Positions 1-7,723 of a DNA stretch of 11,950 nucleotides are shown here, in pieces (positions within the stretch are counted from its first letter, which is position 1; each line of letters opens with the position of its first letter). This DNA comes from Sphingobacterium sp. UBA7855 (GTDB lineage Bacteria > Bacteroidota > Bacteroidia > Sphingobacteriales > Sphingobacteriaceae), in the NCBI GenBank assembly GCA_002500745.1, contig DLST01000017.1:262282-274231 (forward strand), written 5' to 3'. The notes beneath the pieces were generated by a model. It was given only the letters and a program-made list of their open reading frames with translations. It ran no database searches and was not told where the DNA came from. A program made the translations under genes and the position numbers.

Positions 1-49
1 TCCCGCTGCTGTTTTTGTATACTAACGAATTATCTTGTCAATTGTCTCC

Positions 50-484
50 TTATCGGATAGAAAATCTTTTAACAACAGTTTCAGAACCAGCCACTACCCT
101 TACGAAGTAAAATCCTGTGGTTAATTTTCCGCCATGCTCAAAAGAAAGATTTTGAATTCCTGAATCCAGATTACCATTCATTAATTGAAGAATCTCATTG
201 CCCAATGCGTCCATAACTTTGATAGAAACACCCGAAGATTTTGCCAATTTAAAAGAAAGGTTTATTTGCTCTGCAATTGGATTATAGAATACCTTAACAT
301 TATTGATCAGTTTCTCTGTTTCCTTGATCGTTTTATCACCTCCGAATGCCTCATTGCCGTCCCAAATATGTTGCGAAAAAGTATGGTCATAAGGAGACTT
401 TGCATACACCCTTGCCCCCCCACTGCACAATGTCAGTGCGGATAATAGTGTCAAAAAAGCTGCTTTAAGTAGATTTCTCCCCAT
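50..484 (-). CDS. Small secreted protein with T9SS type A C-terminal sorting domain
   Basis: The protein has 144 residues. Residues 1-28 look like a Sec signal peptide: a basic start (R3, K7), a hydrophobic core at about 8-20 and a probable cleavage site after VYA (26-28). Residues 29-61 are a short polar stretch with no recognisable domain. Residues 62-144 look like a type A sorting domain of the Bacteroidota type IX secretion system: a FYNP segment near 66-69, alternating beta-strand residues, a DALGNEI turn (92-98), a LDSG turn (106-109), then TTGFYFVRV (122-130) and a KRFSIR end. In that system the C-terminal domain guides export across the outer membrane and is usually removed or used for surface attachment. 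Here almost nothing but the sorting domain remains after signal cleavage, so the cargo is at most about 33 residues. C20 is not in a good lipobox, because the residue before it is Leu. The biological role is unknown. A DUF3244-like small beta protein is the alternative. Confidence 0.8.
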   Translation of the reverse strand: MGRNLLKAAFLTLLSALTLCSGGARVYAKSPYDHTFSQHIWDGNEAFGGDKTIKETEKLINNVKVFYNPIAEQINLSFKLAKSSGVSIKVMDALGNEILQLMNGNLDSGIQNLSFEHGGKLTTGFYFVRVVAGSETVVKRFSIR

Positions 485-523
485 AGTGTTAAATTAGACT
501 TCAAATACTGGTTACGGTTTAAT

Positions 524-554
524 CAAATATAACGCTAACTATTTGAATTATCAA
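524..554 (-). promoter_or_regulatory. Bacteroidota-type promoter of the T9SS-domain gene
   Basis: Reading the minus strand, TTG at 554-552 is followed after 20 bases by TATATTTG at 531-524. This matches the Bacteroidota pattern TTG or TTTG, about 17-23 bases, then TAnnTTTG. Transcription would begin near 517-519, leaving a 5' leader of roughly 35 bases before the ATG at 484. It is the best two-part promoter match in the window. Confidence 0.6.
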
Positions 555-705
555 CAACAAAGTTAGTATTTTGTTTAAAAGTTTTTTGTCAAGAAGGGCC
601 TTTCCAAGTTTCTTTTAACAAATTTTAACAGCTCTTGCGCATGTCAAAGGAAATGCTAAAATTTGGCGCAGCAAATGTACCTACTTAAAGTACAGGCAAA
701 AAGTA

Positions 706-713
706 TATTTTTG
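706..713 (+). promoter_or_regulatory. Putative -7 box of the kup promoter (TATTTTTG)
   Basis: TATTTTTG matches the Bacteroidota -7 consensus TAnnTTTG and lies 30 bases before the kup ATG. No TTG or TTTG is found at the expected -33 distance, so the call rests on one element. The ten bases AGTATATTTT that overlap it are repeated 13 bases downstream. Confidence 0.45.
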
Positions 714-743
714 CAGTATATTTTGAAATAAAATACTTGATAA

Positions 744-2690
744 ATGGCAGACAATAGTCATCACAGCAGTATCAATAAGGTGAGTTTCGCCGGATTATTG
801 ATCAGTTTAGGAATTGTTTTTGGAGATATAGGAACCTCCCCGTTATACGTTTTCAAAGCAATCATGGGACAAGGAGCCATCCAAAAAGACCTGGTCTTGG
901 GAGGACTATCCTGCGTTTTTTGGACGCTGACACTCCAAACAACCGTTAAATACGTTTGGATTACATTACGGGCAGACAATAAAGGTGAAGGGGGCATTTT
1001 ATCCCTTTATTCTTTGGTACGTAAGCGCGCACCTTGGTTAATCTTCCCGGCGATGATCGGTGCTGCCACCTTATTGGCTGATGGAATGATCACACCTGCC
1101 ATCACAATATCTTCAGCTATTGAAGGTCTAGACATCAAATTCCCTGGATTACCTACAGTTCCTATCGTTGTTACAATCATATCCTTATTATTTATAATTC
1201 AGCGATTTGGAACATCCGTTGTTGGAAAGGTTTTTGGGCCGTTGATGACCATCTGGTTTTCAATTATTGGCGTGCTTGGTTTATCCCATCTTCACCTTGC
1301 ACCCGAAGTCATGAAAGCAATCAATCCCTATTATGCCTTTCATATTCTGATTACTTACCCGCATTCGCTATTATTGATTGGCGCGGTGTTTTTATGTACT
1401 ACCGGAGCCGAGGCTTTATATTCGGATATGGGGCACTGTGGTAAAAACAACATCCGTATTAGCTGGATTTATGTAAAGATCACGCTGATATTAAATTATT
1501 TCGGACAAGGTGCCTGGTTATTGACGCAAGAGGGACGTGTTCTAGGTGGATCAAACCCATTCTATTCGATCATGCCCGATTGGTTTATCGGCTACGGTAT
1601 CGCTATAGCGACAATTGCTGCTGTCATAGCGAGTCAAGCCATGATATCCGGATCTTACACCTTAATTTCGGAAGCAGTACGATTGAATATATGGCCTAAA
1701 GTTGCTATCCGCTATCCAAGCGAACATAAAGGACAGCTGTATGTTCCTTCCATCAATTTAATTTTATGGATAGGCTGTATGATTGTCATCTGGGTTTTCG
1801 AAGAATCCAGCCGAATGGACGCAGCCTATGGTCTCGCTATCAATCTAACCGTTTTGATGACGACGGTCTTAATGGGTTATTTTCTGTCGATGAAAAAAGT
1901 CAATCGTGCAGTGATTGCTATATTCTTGATCGCCTACTTTGTCATCGAGTTAACTTTCTTAGTAGGAAATGGGGTAAAAATTGCTCATGGTGGCTGGTTA
2001 ACCCTGATGCTTGCCACGGCATTATTCGTAACAATGTACTGTTGGTATACAGCGCGAAAAATTAAAAATCGCTATGTCAACTTTATCAATATCAACAAAT
2101 ATTACCCCATCATCTCAGAATTAAGTGAAGACAAATCTGTGCCACCATATGCATCACATTTGGTGTACCTAACAAGCGCAAATTTTAAATCAGAGATAGA
2201 AGCTAAAATTATTTATTCCATTATAAATAAAAAACCAAAGCGGGCCGACGTATATTGGCTGGTACATGTTGACGTGATGGATCATCCACACACCAAAGAA
2301 TATTCGATCGATCAACTTATCCCTGGGAAGTTAATACGAATTGATTTCAAACTTGGTTTTAGAGAAGAGCAACGCATCAGTTTATTGTTTAGAAAAGTTG
2401 TGGAAGAAATGGTGAAAAAAGGTGAAATTGACATCACTAGTCAGTACGACACCTTACGTAAACATAATATACCAGGCGATTTTAAATTTGTTGTTTTAGA
2501 AAAAGTACTTTCCAAAACCAATCAGATGACTTGGATAGAAAAGGTTATTATGGACATCTATGGTTACCTCAAAAAAATGAGCTTATCCGAAGAAAAAGGT
2601 TTTGGTTTGGATTCTAGTTTTGTTACCATAGAGCGCGTACCGCTCAATTTTCCACAGACTTCAGAAGTCCATCTCATACGAAAAGATTAA
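744..2690 (+). CDS. kup: KUP/HAK/KT-family potassium:proton symporter
   Basis: This is a 648-residue inner-membrane potassium importer, expected to move K+ together with H+ (E. coli Kup is 622 residues). The family signatures are all present: GDIGTSPLYV at 27-36 in the first membrane helix, RADNKGEGG at 76-84, ADGMITPAI at 112-120, GAEALYSDMGH at 221-231, NYFGQGAWLL at 251-260, ASQAMISGSYTL at 296-307 and a DAAYGLAINLT segment near 359-369. About twelve hydrophobic segments fill residues 15-435, and residues 436-648 form the hydrophilic cytoplasmic C-terminal domain typical of the family. The ATG sits 30 bases downstream of a -7 box and lacks a Shine-Dalgarno sequence, as is usual in this phylum. 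A strong terminator directly follows, so the gene is probably transcribed alone. Nothing appears truncated or degraded. Confidence 0.96.
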   Translation: MADNSHHSSINKVSFAGLLISLGIVFGDIGTSPLYVFKAIMGQGAIQKDLVLGGLSCVFWTLTLQTTVKYVWITLRADNKGEGGILSLYSLVRKRAPWLIFPAMIGAATLLADGMITPAITISSAIEGLDIKFPGLPTVPIVVTIISLLFIIQRFGTSVVGKVFGPLMTIWFSIIGVLGLSHLHLAPEVMKAINPYYAFHILITYPHSLLLIGAVFLCTTGAEALYSDMGHCGKNNIRISWIYVKITLILNYFGQGAWLLTQEGRVLGGSNPFYSIMPDWFIGYGIAIATIAAVIASQAMISGSYTLISEAVRLNIWPKVAIRYPSEHKGQLYVPSINLILWIGCMIVIWVFEESSRMDAAYGLAINLTVLMTTVLMGYFLSMKKVNRAVIAIFLIAYFVIELTFLVGNGVKIAHGGWLTLMLATALFVTMYCWYTARKIKNRYVNFININKYYPIISELSEDKSVPPYASHLVYLTSANFKSEIEAKIIYSIINKKPKRADVYWLVHVDVMDHPHTKEYSIDQLIPGKLIRIDFKLGFREEQRISLLFRKVVEEMVKKGEIDITSQYDTLRKHNIPGDFKFVVLEKVLSKTNQMTWIEKVIMDIYGYLKKMSLSEEKGFGLDSSFVTIERVPLNFPQTSEVHLIRKD

Positions 2691-2698
2691 TACTTCTC

Positions 2699-2727
2699 AA
2701 GGTGATGCTAAAGCATCACCTTTTTTA
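2699..2727 (+). terminator. Rho-independent terminator after kup
   Basis: GGTGATGC (2701-2708) pairs perfectly with GCATCACC (2713-2720) around a TAAA loop, with two further A-T pairs at the base. A run of six T follows at 2721-2726. It lies eight bases after the kup stop codon. Confidence 0.9.
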
Positions 2728-2743
2728 TTCAATAGAATTGCAT

Positions 2744-2751
2744 TACTTTTG
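2744..2751 (+). promoter_or_regulatory. Putative -7 box of the rlmF promoter (TACTTTTG)
   Basis: TACTTTTG matches TAnnTTTG and ends 16 bases before the rlmF ATG, just downstream of the kup terminator. That spacing would give a very short leader of about ten bases. The T-run of the terminator occupies the -33 position, but no true TTTG is there, so the call is tentative. Confidence 0.45.
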
Positions 2752-2767
2752 TTGCAAATAATACATC

Positions 2768-3679
2768 ATGGCAGACGCTAATCCAAAAAAGAAATTACAT
2801 CCTAGAAATAGACATCTCGATAACTACAATTTTGAAGAACTGAGCAAAGTAGAACCCTCGCTCAAGGAATTTGTAATAGCAAACGCTTACAATGTAAAAT
2901 CCATCGATTTTAACAATCCTGATGCCGTGAAGACATTAAACAAGGCGCTTCTAAAGAAATACTATCACATTCAACACTGGGACATTCCCAAAGAGAATCT
3001 TTGCCCTCCTATTCCCGGCCGCGCTGATTATATTCATTATATCGCCGATGTGCTTGCGCGCGACAACAACAATGAAATTCCAAAAGGCGGAAATATTCAT
3101 ATCCTCGATATCGGTGTTGGAGCCAATTGTATTTACCCGATCATCGGTCATCAGGAATATGGCTGGAGCTTTGTAGGTTCCGAAATTATCAAGAGTGCAT
3201 ATAAAAATGCTATCGAGATAACACGGACAAACATGAGCCTAAAAAAGAGCATACAAATACGCCTGCAAAATAATCCAAAGGCCATATTCAAAGATATCAT
3301 CCTTCCAGGTGAAAAATACGATGTAGTGATCTGTAACCCGCCGTTTTTTAGCTCTCAAACCGAAGCTTTACAACAATCCATCCGCAAAACTACTGGTATA
3401 AAAGATGCTAAAATAGACGAAAAACCGGTGACACAAACTTTTTCTGGACAGGGAAGCGAATTATGGTGCGATGGTGGTGAAAAAGCCTTTCTGTCACGCA
3501 TGATCTTTGAAAGCCAGTTCCACAAAGATCAAGTAAAATGGTTCACGACCTTAGTGGCACATCGTGAAGATATTCGCTTTTTACAGCACAAACTAAAAAA
3601 AATAAATGTAAAAGAGACTGAGGTAATCCGCATGGAACAAGGCAACAAAGTAAGTCGGATCCTCCTATGGAGATTCTAA
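2768..3679 (+). CDS. rlmF: 23S rRNA (adenine(1618)-N(6))-methyltransferase RlmF
   Basis: This 303-residue protein belongs to the RlmF/METTL16-like methyltransferase family, whose E. coli member (YbiN) adds a methyl group to N6 of A1618 in 23S rRNA using S-adenosylmethionine. The basic N-terminus with LHPRNRH (10-16) is typical. The SAM-binding motif I is LDIGVGANCIYPIIG (113-127). The catalytic NPPF motif, diagnostic of N6-adenine methyltransferases, is at 190-193. GSELWCDGGE at 229-238 is a further family-specific block. The length is close to that of E. coli RlmF. The gene lies 77 bases after kup, behind its own probable promoter, and a shared terminator separates it from the converging permease gene. 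The exact rRNA position is taken from family knowledge. Confidence 0.93.
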   Translation: MADANPKKKLHPRNRHLDNYNFEELSKVEPSLKEFVIANAYNVKSIDFNNPDAVKTLNKALLKKYYHIQHWDIPKENLCPPIPGRADYIHYIADVLARDNNNEIPKGGNIHILDIGVGANCIYPIIGHQEYGWSFVGSEIIKSAYKNAIEITRTNMSLKKSIQIRLQNNPKAIFKDIILPGEKYDVVICNPPFFSSQTEALQQSIRKTTGIKDAKIDEKPVTQTFSGQGSELWCDGGEKAFLSRMIFESQFHKDQVKWFTTLVAHREDIRFLQHKLKKINVKETEVIRMEQGNKVSRILLWRF

Positions 3680-3697
3680 TAACGACATACAGGATAT

Positions 3698-3735
3698 AAA
3701 AAAGGAGCTATCTTACGAAAAATAGCTCCTTTTTT
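3698..3735. terminator. Bidirectional terminator between rlmF and the amino acid permease gene
   Basis: GGAGCTAT (3704-3711) pairs with ATAGCTCC (3722-3729) around a ten-base loop. Six A at 3698-3703 and six T at 3730-3735 flank the stem, so each strand presents a hairpin followed by a T-run. It can end both rlmF (plus) and the converging permease gene (minus), whose stop codons lie 18 bases on either side. Confidence 0.9.
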
Positions 3736-3752
3736 GAATAAGATTTCAGCTG

Positions 3753-5447
3753 TTATACTTCCGTCAACTTGTTTAACTTAGAATGCTTATAGCCATACAT
3801 AAAATACACAGCCAAGCCGACCACGAGCCAGATCACAAATATAATCCAATTACTAGCCCCCAATTCCGTCATCAAATACAAATTGATCAGGATACCAACG
3901 ACAGGCAATAAAGAAAAGCTCATTTTGAAACTGTAAACACTTAGCCCGAGCCAAATCAGCCAAAATATAATGACGAGCATTTTATGTTCTATAATTTCAA
4001 GTGCCGACAGCGATTTCCATTCCTGTACCGTTCCCTGGCCGTATATAAAAATGAGCACAATAGCAATCAACAGTCCACCACCCACTACATATTTACCGTT
4101 GATATAAGGAACCTTAAATTTCGATTTTGCAGATAAGCCGGAATAGTCCATATACAATACGCCTGCACAAACAAGGATAAAGGCAAAAAAGGTACCCACG
4201 CTCGTCAGATCCACAAAGAAGTCCATTTTAAAAAATAACGATGGGATGGCTACCACCAACCCCGTGACGATCGTAGCGAAAGAAGGCGTTTTATATTTGG
4301 GATGGATCGTTGCAAATTTCTTCCACAACAGACCATCCCTGCTCATGGTCATCCAGATTCTTGGTTGAGCCAGTTGATATACCAGTAAGGCACTAGTGAT
4401 GGCAATTACGGAAGTCACGGATATAATTCCCGCCATATGATCAAAGCCGACGTATTTAAAAACAAAAGCCAACGGATCTTTTACATTCAATTCTGTATAA
4501 TTGACCATTCCTGTCAATACCAAGGTTATGGCTACATACAGTACTGTACAAATCAATAAACAATAAATCATGGCTTTAGGCAGGTCGCGCTGTGGGTTTT
4601 TACACTCTTCGGCAGTTGTCGATATCGAATCAAATCCGATGAAGGCAAAGAACACAGCGGCAACACTTCCGAGTACACCTTTAAGGCCATTAGGTGCGAA
4701 AGGAGTCCAGTTTTCGGGCTTTATGAAGAATATTCCACCAAATATTACCGCTAGAATAATAGCAACTTTGATCATCACCATGATCATACTCGCTTTTTGA
4801 GATTCCTTTATACCGATATAAACCAACCATGTGACCAAAAATGTAATGACCCCCGCTGGTAAATCGAAAATAATAGGTAGCCCTCCGATTCGTGGAGCGC
4901 TATTAAAAGCATCTAACCCATGCTGATCGATTGCAGTTAAGGCAGACGCACCATGCTGGTTCATTTTGTCCACAGCATCGTACGCGTAGCCTGGAGCCAT
5001 GGATAACCAAGGAGGTATGTGAACACCAAAGCCCTCCAGCATGGAAACAAAATACTGCGACCACGAAATCGCAATAACCGTATTCGAAACCGCATACTCT
5101 AAAACCAATGCCCAACCGATGATCCAGGCAAACAATTCACCAAATGCCACATAAGCATAGGTATACGCCGAGCCCGAAACAGGAACTGTACTGGCAAATT
5201 GCGCATAAGCCAATGCCGTAAAAACACAGGCAAAAGCTGTAAAAACAAAGAGAAGTGATACTGCAGGCCCACCTTCATAACTGGCCAGTCCGATTGTGCT
5301 AAAAATTCCAGCTCCAACAATGGCGGCGATACCCAAAGAAACCAGATCTGTTACACCCAACACCTTTGCAAGGCCTGTTCCCTCCTCTTTTTGAGTGTCA
5401 TGGAGAATCTGATCAACACTTTTCTTCCGAAAAAGTCTATGTGACAT
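3753..5447 (-). CDS. APC-superfamily amino acid permease (cationic amino acid transporter-like)
   Basis: This 564-residue inner-membrane transporter probably imports amino acids by proton symport; the substrate cannot be read from the sequence. GIAAIVGAGIF at 39-49 is the unwound first-helix motif of the APC fold. VPVSGSAYTYAYVAFGE (88-104) and FFAFIGFDSISTTAEE with KNPQRDLP (266-290) are typical of the CAT/YfnA group. About fourteen hydrophobic segments are visible. The loop at about 140-190 is longer than usual and contains a tandem near-repeat of 11 residues, NQHGASALTAI then DQHGLDAFNSA (163-184). The gene lies 79 bases downstream of the AcpH-like gene on the same strand with no convincing terminator between. 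It may therefore share that transcript or use its own weak promoter. A TATTTTCG sequence at 5485-5478, one mismatch from the -7 consensus, is the only candidate. Confidence 0.9.
   Translation of the reverse strand: MSHRLFRKKSVDQILHDTQKEEGTGLAKVLGVTDLVSLGIAAIVGAGIFSTIGLASYEGGPAVSLLFVFTAFACVFTALAYAQFASTVPVSGSAYTYAYVAFGELFAWIIGWALVLEYAVSNTVIAISWSQYFVSMLEGFGVHIPPWLSMAPGYAYDAVDKMNQHGASALTAIDQHGLDAFNSAPRIGGLPIIFDLPAGVITFLVTWLVYIGIKESQKASMIMVMIKVAIILAVIFGGIFFIKPENWTPFAPNGLKGVLGSVAAVFFAFIGFDSISTTAEECKNPQRDLPKAMIYCLLICTVLYVAITLVLTGMVNYTELNVKDPLAFVFKYVGFDHMAGIISVTSVIAITSALLVYQLAQPRIWMTMSRDGLLWKKFATIHPKYKTPSFATIVTGLVVAIPSLFFKMDFFVDLTSVGTFFAFILVCAGVLYMDYSGLSAKSKFKVPYINGKYVVGGGLLIAIVLIFIYGQGTVQEWKSLSALEIIEHKMLVIIFWLIWLGLSVYSFKMSFSLLPVVGILINLYLMTELGASNWIIFVIWLVVGLAVYFMYGYKHSKLNKLTEV
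4896..4961 (-). repeat. Coding duplication: two 11-residue units in a permease loop
   Basis: Residues 163-173 (NQHGASALTAI) and 174-184 (DQHGLDAFNSA) of the permease line up end to end. QHG and the seventh-position A are identical, and N/D, L/F and A/S are conservative matches. The period of 11 residues suggests duplication of an amphipathic helical segment in the extended hydrophilic loop. Confidence 0.6.
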
Positions 5448-5526
5448 GTAAATTTAGTTTTGGTACTTAAAATTATGCGAAAATAAATATTTTCAAGGTC
5501 TTATACTATTGGTATTTTTTGATAGG

Positions 5527-6210
5527 CTAACTAAAGTCCATCAGCTCATATTGAATATACTGGTAAATTTCCTGATAATCGGCCAACCGTGTATGCAAAT
5601 AGGAAATTAGCTGTTCTGTCAAAAGATGTCTTTGCTCGGCTGAAACATCAAAATGCCACAATCGCTTACAAATGTTGAAAAGCGCACCTGCAATTTTTTC
5701 CATTTTCGCATAGTCGTAAATATACTTCCAGTCTATAAACTGATGATAGAATTTTTCAAACTTCGGAATGTCATGAAGTTGATTTATTGCCAAAAACTTT
5801 CGCAGGGCATCTTGGTTGACATGTATTAGCGCGGCGTAGAATTTATCGATGGAAACAGCGCTCTTTTGTGTGAGTATATGATCCAACAAAAGCTCTAGGC
5901 CAATATGTGCCATAAAGGAAGGCCGGATAGGCATTCCCACCAAACTAGGCTGAATTTGTAATTTGAGCTGATGGGTATGATGAAAAAAATAGTTTGAATT
6001 ATGAAAAAGTCGATCCACTTCAATATGACGGTTCCAACCGATATACATTTGCTCCAATAAAGGGTTATTCAAAAGCTCATCTTCATACTGACGAGGCTTT
6101 AGCATAAAAGATTTATCAGCATTCTTTAATAGATCGGGTAACAATCCACCTACAATACGTTCGGGGTTAGTGGCAAACCGCTCAAAATAAAAATGTGATA
6201 AAAAATTCAT
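5527..6210 (-). CDS. acpH: AcpH-like acyl carrier protein phosphodiesterase (DUF479 family)
   Basis: This 227-residue protein resembles E. coli AcpH (193 residues), which removes the 4'-phosphopantetheine group from holo-acyl carrier protein and so reverses its activation. The shared marks are MNFLSH at the N-terminus (E. coli MNFLAH), GGLLPD at 21-26, a GWNRHIEVDRLFHN block at 58-71 (E. coli HMHRRIDVLTDN) and a L-L-x-DHIL block at 107-113. The conserved Asp and His residues in these blocks suit a metal-dependent phosphodiesterase. It is about 30 residues longer than the E. coli protein. The permease gene follows 79 bases downstream on the same strand, and tyrS diverges 103 bases upstream; neither neighbour explains its role. 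The family assignment is fairly safe, but the activity has been shown mainly in proteobacteria, so the reaction here is inferred. Confidence 0.8.
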   Translation of the reverse strand: MNFLSHFYFERFATNPERIVGGLLPDLLKNADKSFMLKPRQYEDELLNNPLLEQMYIGWNRHIEVDRLFHNSNYFFHHTHQLKLQIQPSLVGMPIRPSFMAHIGLELLLDHILTQKSAVSIDKFYAALIHVNQDALRKFLAINQLHDIPKFEKFYHQFIDWKYIYDYAKMEKIAGALFNICKRLWHFDVSAEQRHLLTEQLISYLHTRLADYQEIYQYIQYELMDFS

Positions 6211-6270
6211 ACCAGCTTATTAGCGTGTGGTTTTATACGGATTTATTCGCTCAATATACGCTTAATCTCC

Positions 6271-6278
6271 TATCTTTG
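6271..6278 (+). promoter_or_regulatory. Putative -7 box of the tyrS promoter (TATCTTTG)
   Basis: TATCTTTG matches TAnnTTTG and is followed by CA, a common extension. It ends 35 bases before the tyrS ATG. TTCG at 6246-6249 sits 21 bases upstream as a degenerate -33 element. The 5' leader is too short for a T-box or other tRNA-sensing structure, so tyrS shows no sign of that control. Confidence 0.55.
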
Positions 6279-6313
6279 CATCTTGTAAATTAAAAAATTA
6301 AATCCATTTAACA

Positions 6314-7597
6314 ATGAGCTTTGTAGAAGAATTACGTTGGAGAGGCATGTTACAAGACATTATGCCGGGAACTGAAGACTTACTAAATAAGGAGAAAGTC
6401 GCTGGTTATATCGGTTTTGACCCCACAGGAGACTCTCTACACGTAGGACACTTAACTCAAATCATGACATTGATCCACTTCCAAAATGCGGGCCATAAGC
6501 CGGTGGCTTTGGTTGGAGGCGCAACGGGGATGATTGGAGACCCTTCTTTCAAATCTGCAGAGCGTAACTTGTTGGACGAAGCTACCCTACAGCATAATGT
6601 AGCTTGTCTGAAAAAACAGTTAGGCAAATTTCTCGAATTTGGAGAAGGTGAAAATGATGCCCAAATGGTTAATAATTACGATTGGTTTAAAGATTTTAAA
6701 TTTTTGGACTTTATCCGTGATATTGGTAAAATGATTACCGTTAACTATATGATGGCAAAAGATTCTGTAAAAAAACGTTTAGAAGGCGACAATGGTCTTT
6801 CATTTACAGAATTTACCTATCAATTGATTCAGGGATATGACTTCTATTACCTATGGAAGCACCACAACTGCAAAATTCAGATGGGTGGGTCCGATCAATG
6901 GGGTAATATCGTAACAGGAAGTGAAATGATTCGTCGTCAGGATCAAGGAACAGCCTATGCCATCACCACACAATTGATCAAAAAAGCGGATGGCCAAAAA
7001 TTTGGAAAGACAGAATCTGGGGCAGTATGGCTAGATCCAAAGAAAACTTCTCCGTATAAATATTACCAATTTTGGTTGAATACATCCGATGATGATGCTA
7101 AAAACTGGATCAAAATCTTTACGCTAAAACCTCAAAACGAAATAGAGGCTATTATTGCAGACCATGATGCTGCCCCTCATTTACGTTTAGTTCAAAAAGC
7201 ATTGGCAAAAGATATCACCATTCGCACACACTCGGAAGAAGCTTATGAAACAGCGATCAAAACTTCTGAATTTCTTTTTGGAAATGGTTCGTTGGAATTC
7301 TTGGACAATTTAGATCATGAGGCTGTTCTGGAAGTATTTGAAGGTATTCCGCAATTCCAGATCGCTCGTACAGATCTCGCTACAGGCATCAATATTCTTG
7401 ATTTACTGGCTGTTCAGACTCAAGTATTCCCTTCAAAAGGCGAAGCCCGAAAAATGCTGCAAGGCGGGGGAGTTTCTATCAATAGAGAAAAAGCTACGGA
7501 TATTGAAGCCTCCATTACCATCAATCATCTGCTAAACAATAAATATATTGTTGCACAACGCGGTAAAAAGAATTATTACCTGATTATCGCAGATTAG
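6314..7597 (+). CDS. tyrS: Tyrosine--tRNA ligase
   Basis: This 427-residue cytoplasmic class I aminoacyl-tRNA synthetase activates tyrosine with ATP and loads it onto tRNA-Tyr. [17 protein letters not shown] (31-47) holds the tyrosine-pocket Tyr32 and the HIGH-type motif HVGHL (43-47). QGYDFYYL at 173-180 and GGSDQWGN at 191-198 form the tyrosine-binding site. KFGKT (229-233) is the KMSKS-type loop, and the residues before it (224-228, KADGQ) fit the bacterial TyrRS pattern. Residues about 360-427 form the S4 RNA-binding domain, with [18 protein letters not shown] (373-390) typical of it. The length agrees with the E. coli enzyme (424). The gene diverges from the AcpH-like gene, has its own probable promoter and is closed by a strong terminator, so it is likely monocistronic. 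Confidence 0.98.
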   Translation: MSFVEELRWRGMLQDIMPGTEDLLNKEKVAGYIGFDPTGDSLHVGHLTQIMTLIHFQNAGHKPVALVGGATGMIGDPSFKSAERNLLDEATLQHNVACLKKQLGKFLEFGEGENDAQMVNNYDWFKDFKFLDFIRDIGKMITVNYMMAKDSVKKRLEGDNGLSFTEFTYQLIQGYDFYYLWKHHNCKIQMGGSDQWGNIVTGSEMIRRQDQGTAYAITTQLIKKADGQKFGKTESGAVWLDPKKTSPYKYYQFWLNTSDDDAKNWIKIFTLKPQNEIEAIIADHDAAPHLRLVQKALAKDITIRTHSEEAYETAIKTSEFLFGNGSLEFLDNLDHEAVLEVFEGIPQFQIARTDLATGINILDLLAVQTQVFPSKGEARKMLQGGGVSINREKATDIEASITINHLLNNKYIVAQRGKKNYYLIIAD

Positions 7598-7634
7598 TGA
7601 TCAGCAATATCCTGGTTTAATAATCCATAAACAT

Positions 7635-7673
7635 AAAAAAGTCCCTTTTGAAAAAATCAAAAGGGACTTTTTT
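7635..7673. terminator. Bidirectional terminator between tyrS and the acetyltransferase gene
   Basis: GTCCCTTTTGA (7641-7651) pairs perfectly over 11 bases with TCAAAAGGGAC (7657-7667) around a five-A loop. Six A (7635-7640) and six T (7668-7673) flank it, so it works on both strands. It ends tyrS 38 bases after its stop and also serves the converging acetyltransferase gene. Confidence 0.93.
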
Positions 7674-7723
7674 ACGCAATCCAAAGCCATTTTTATTCCG
7701 TTAAAAAAATAGGTCTGGTTATT

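Larger units (their letters stand above)
485..743. other. Divergent intergenic region between the secreted-protein gene and kup
   Basis: These 259 bases separate two genes read in opposite directions and should hold both promoters. A good -33/-7 pair for the minus-strand gene lies at 524-554, and a -7 box for kup at 706-713. The middle contains TTTTAACA twice, at 613-620 and 623-630, ten bases apart, and AGTATATTTT twice, at 702-711 and 715-724. I see no riboswitch-like structure and no convincing small gene. Confidence 0.6.

Noticed and set aside
425..427. Lipoprotein cysteine (C20) in the secreted protein
   Set aside because: The preceding residues are L-T-L, and a lipobox needs a small residue just before the Cys; cleavage after residue 28 fits better.
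641..688. Tiny plus-strand reading frame (MSKEMLKFGAANVPT) behind a purine-rich stretch
   Set aside because: It has only 15 codons in an A+T-rich promoter region and lies upstream of the kup -7 box; nothing supports translation.
675..731. Possible leader peptide of 18 residues before kup
   Set aside because: The kup -7 box lies inside it, so the predicted transcript would start after its ATG.
5448..5526. Terminator between the AcpH-like gene and the permease gene
   Set aside because: Only a weak all-A/T hairpin is present; there is no GC-containing stem followed by a T-run, so co-transcription cannot be excluded.
6211..6313. T-box or other riboswitch before tyrS
   Set aside because: The likely leader is only about 30 bases long, with no stem and no terminator or antiterminator pair; T-boxes are also typical of other phyla.
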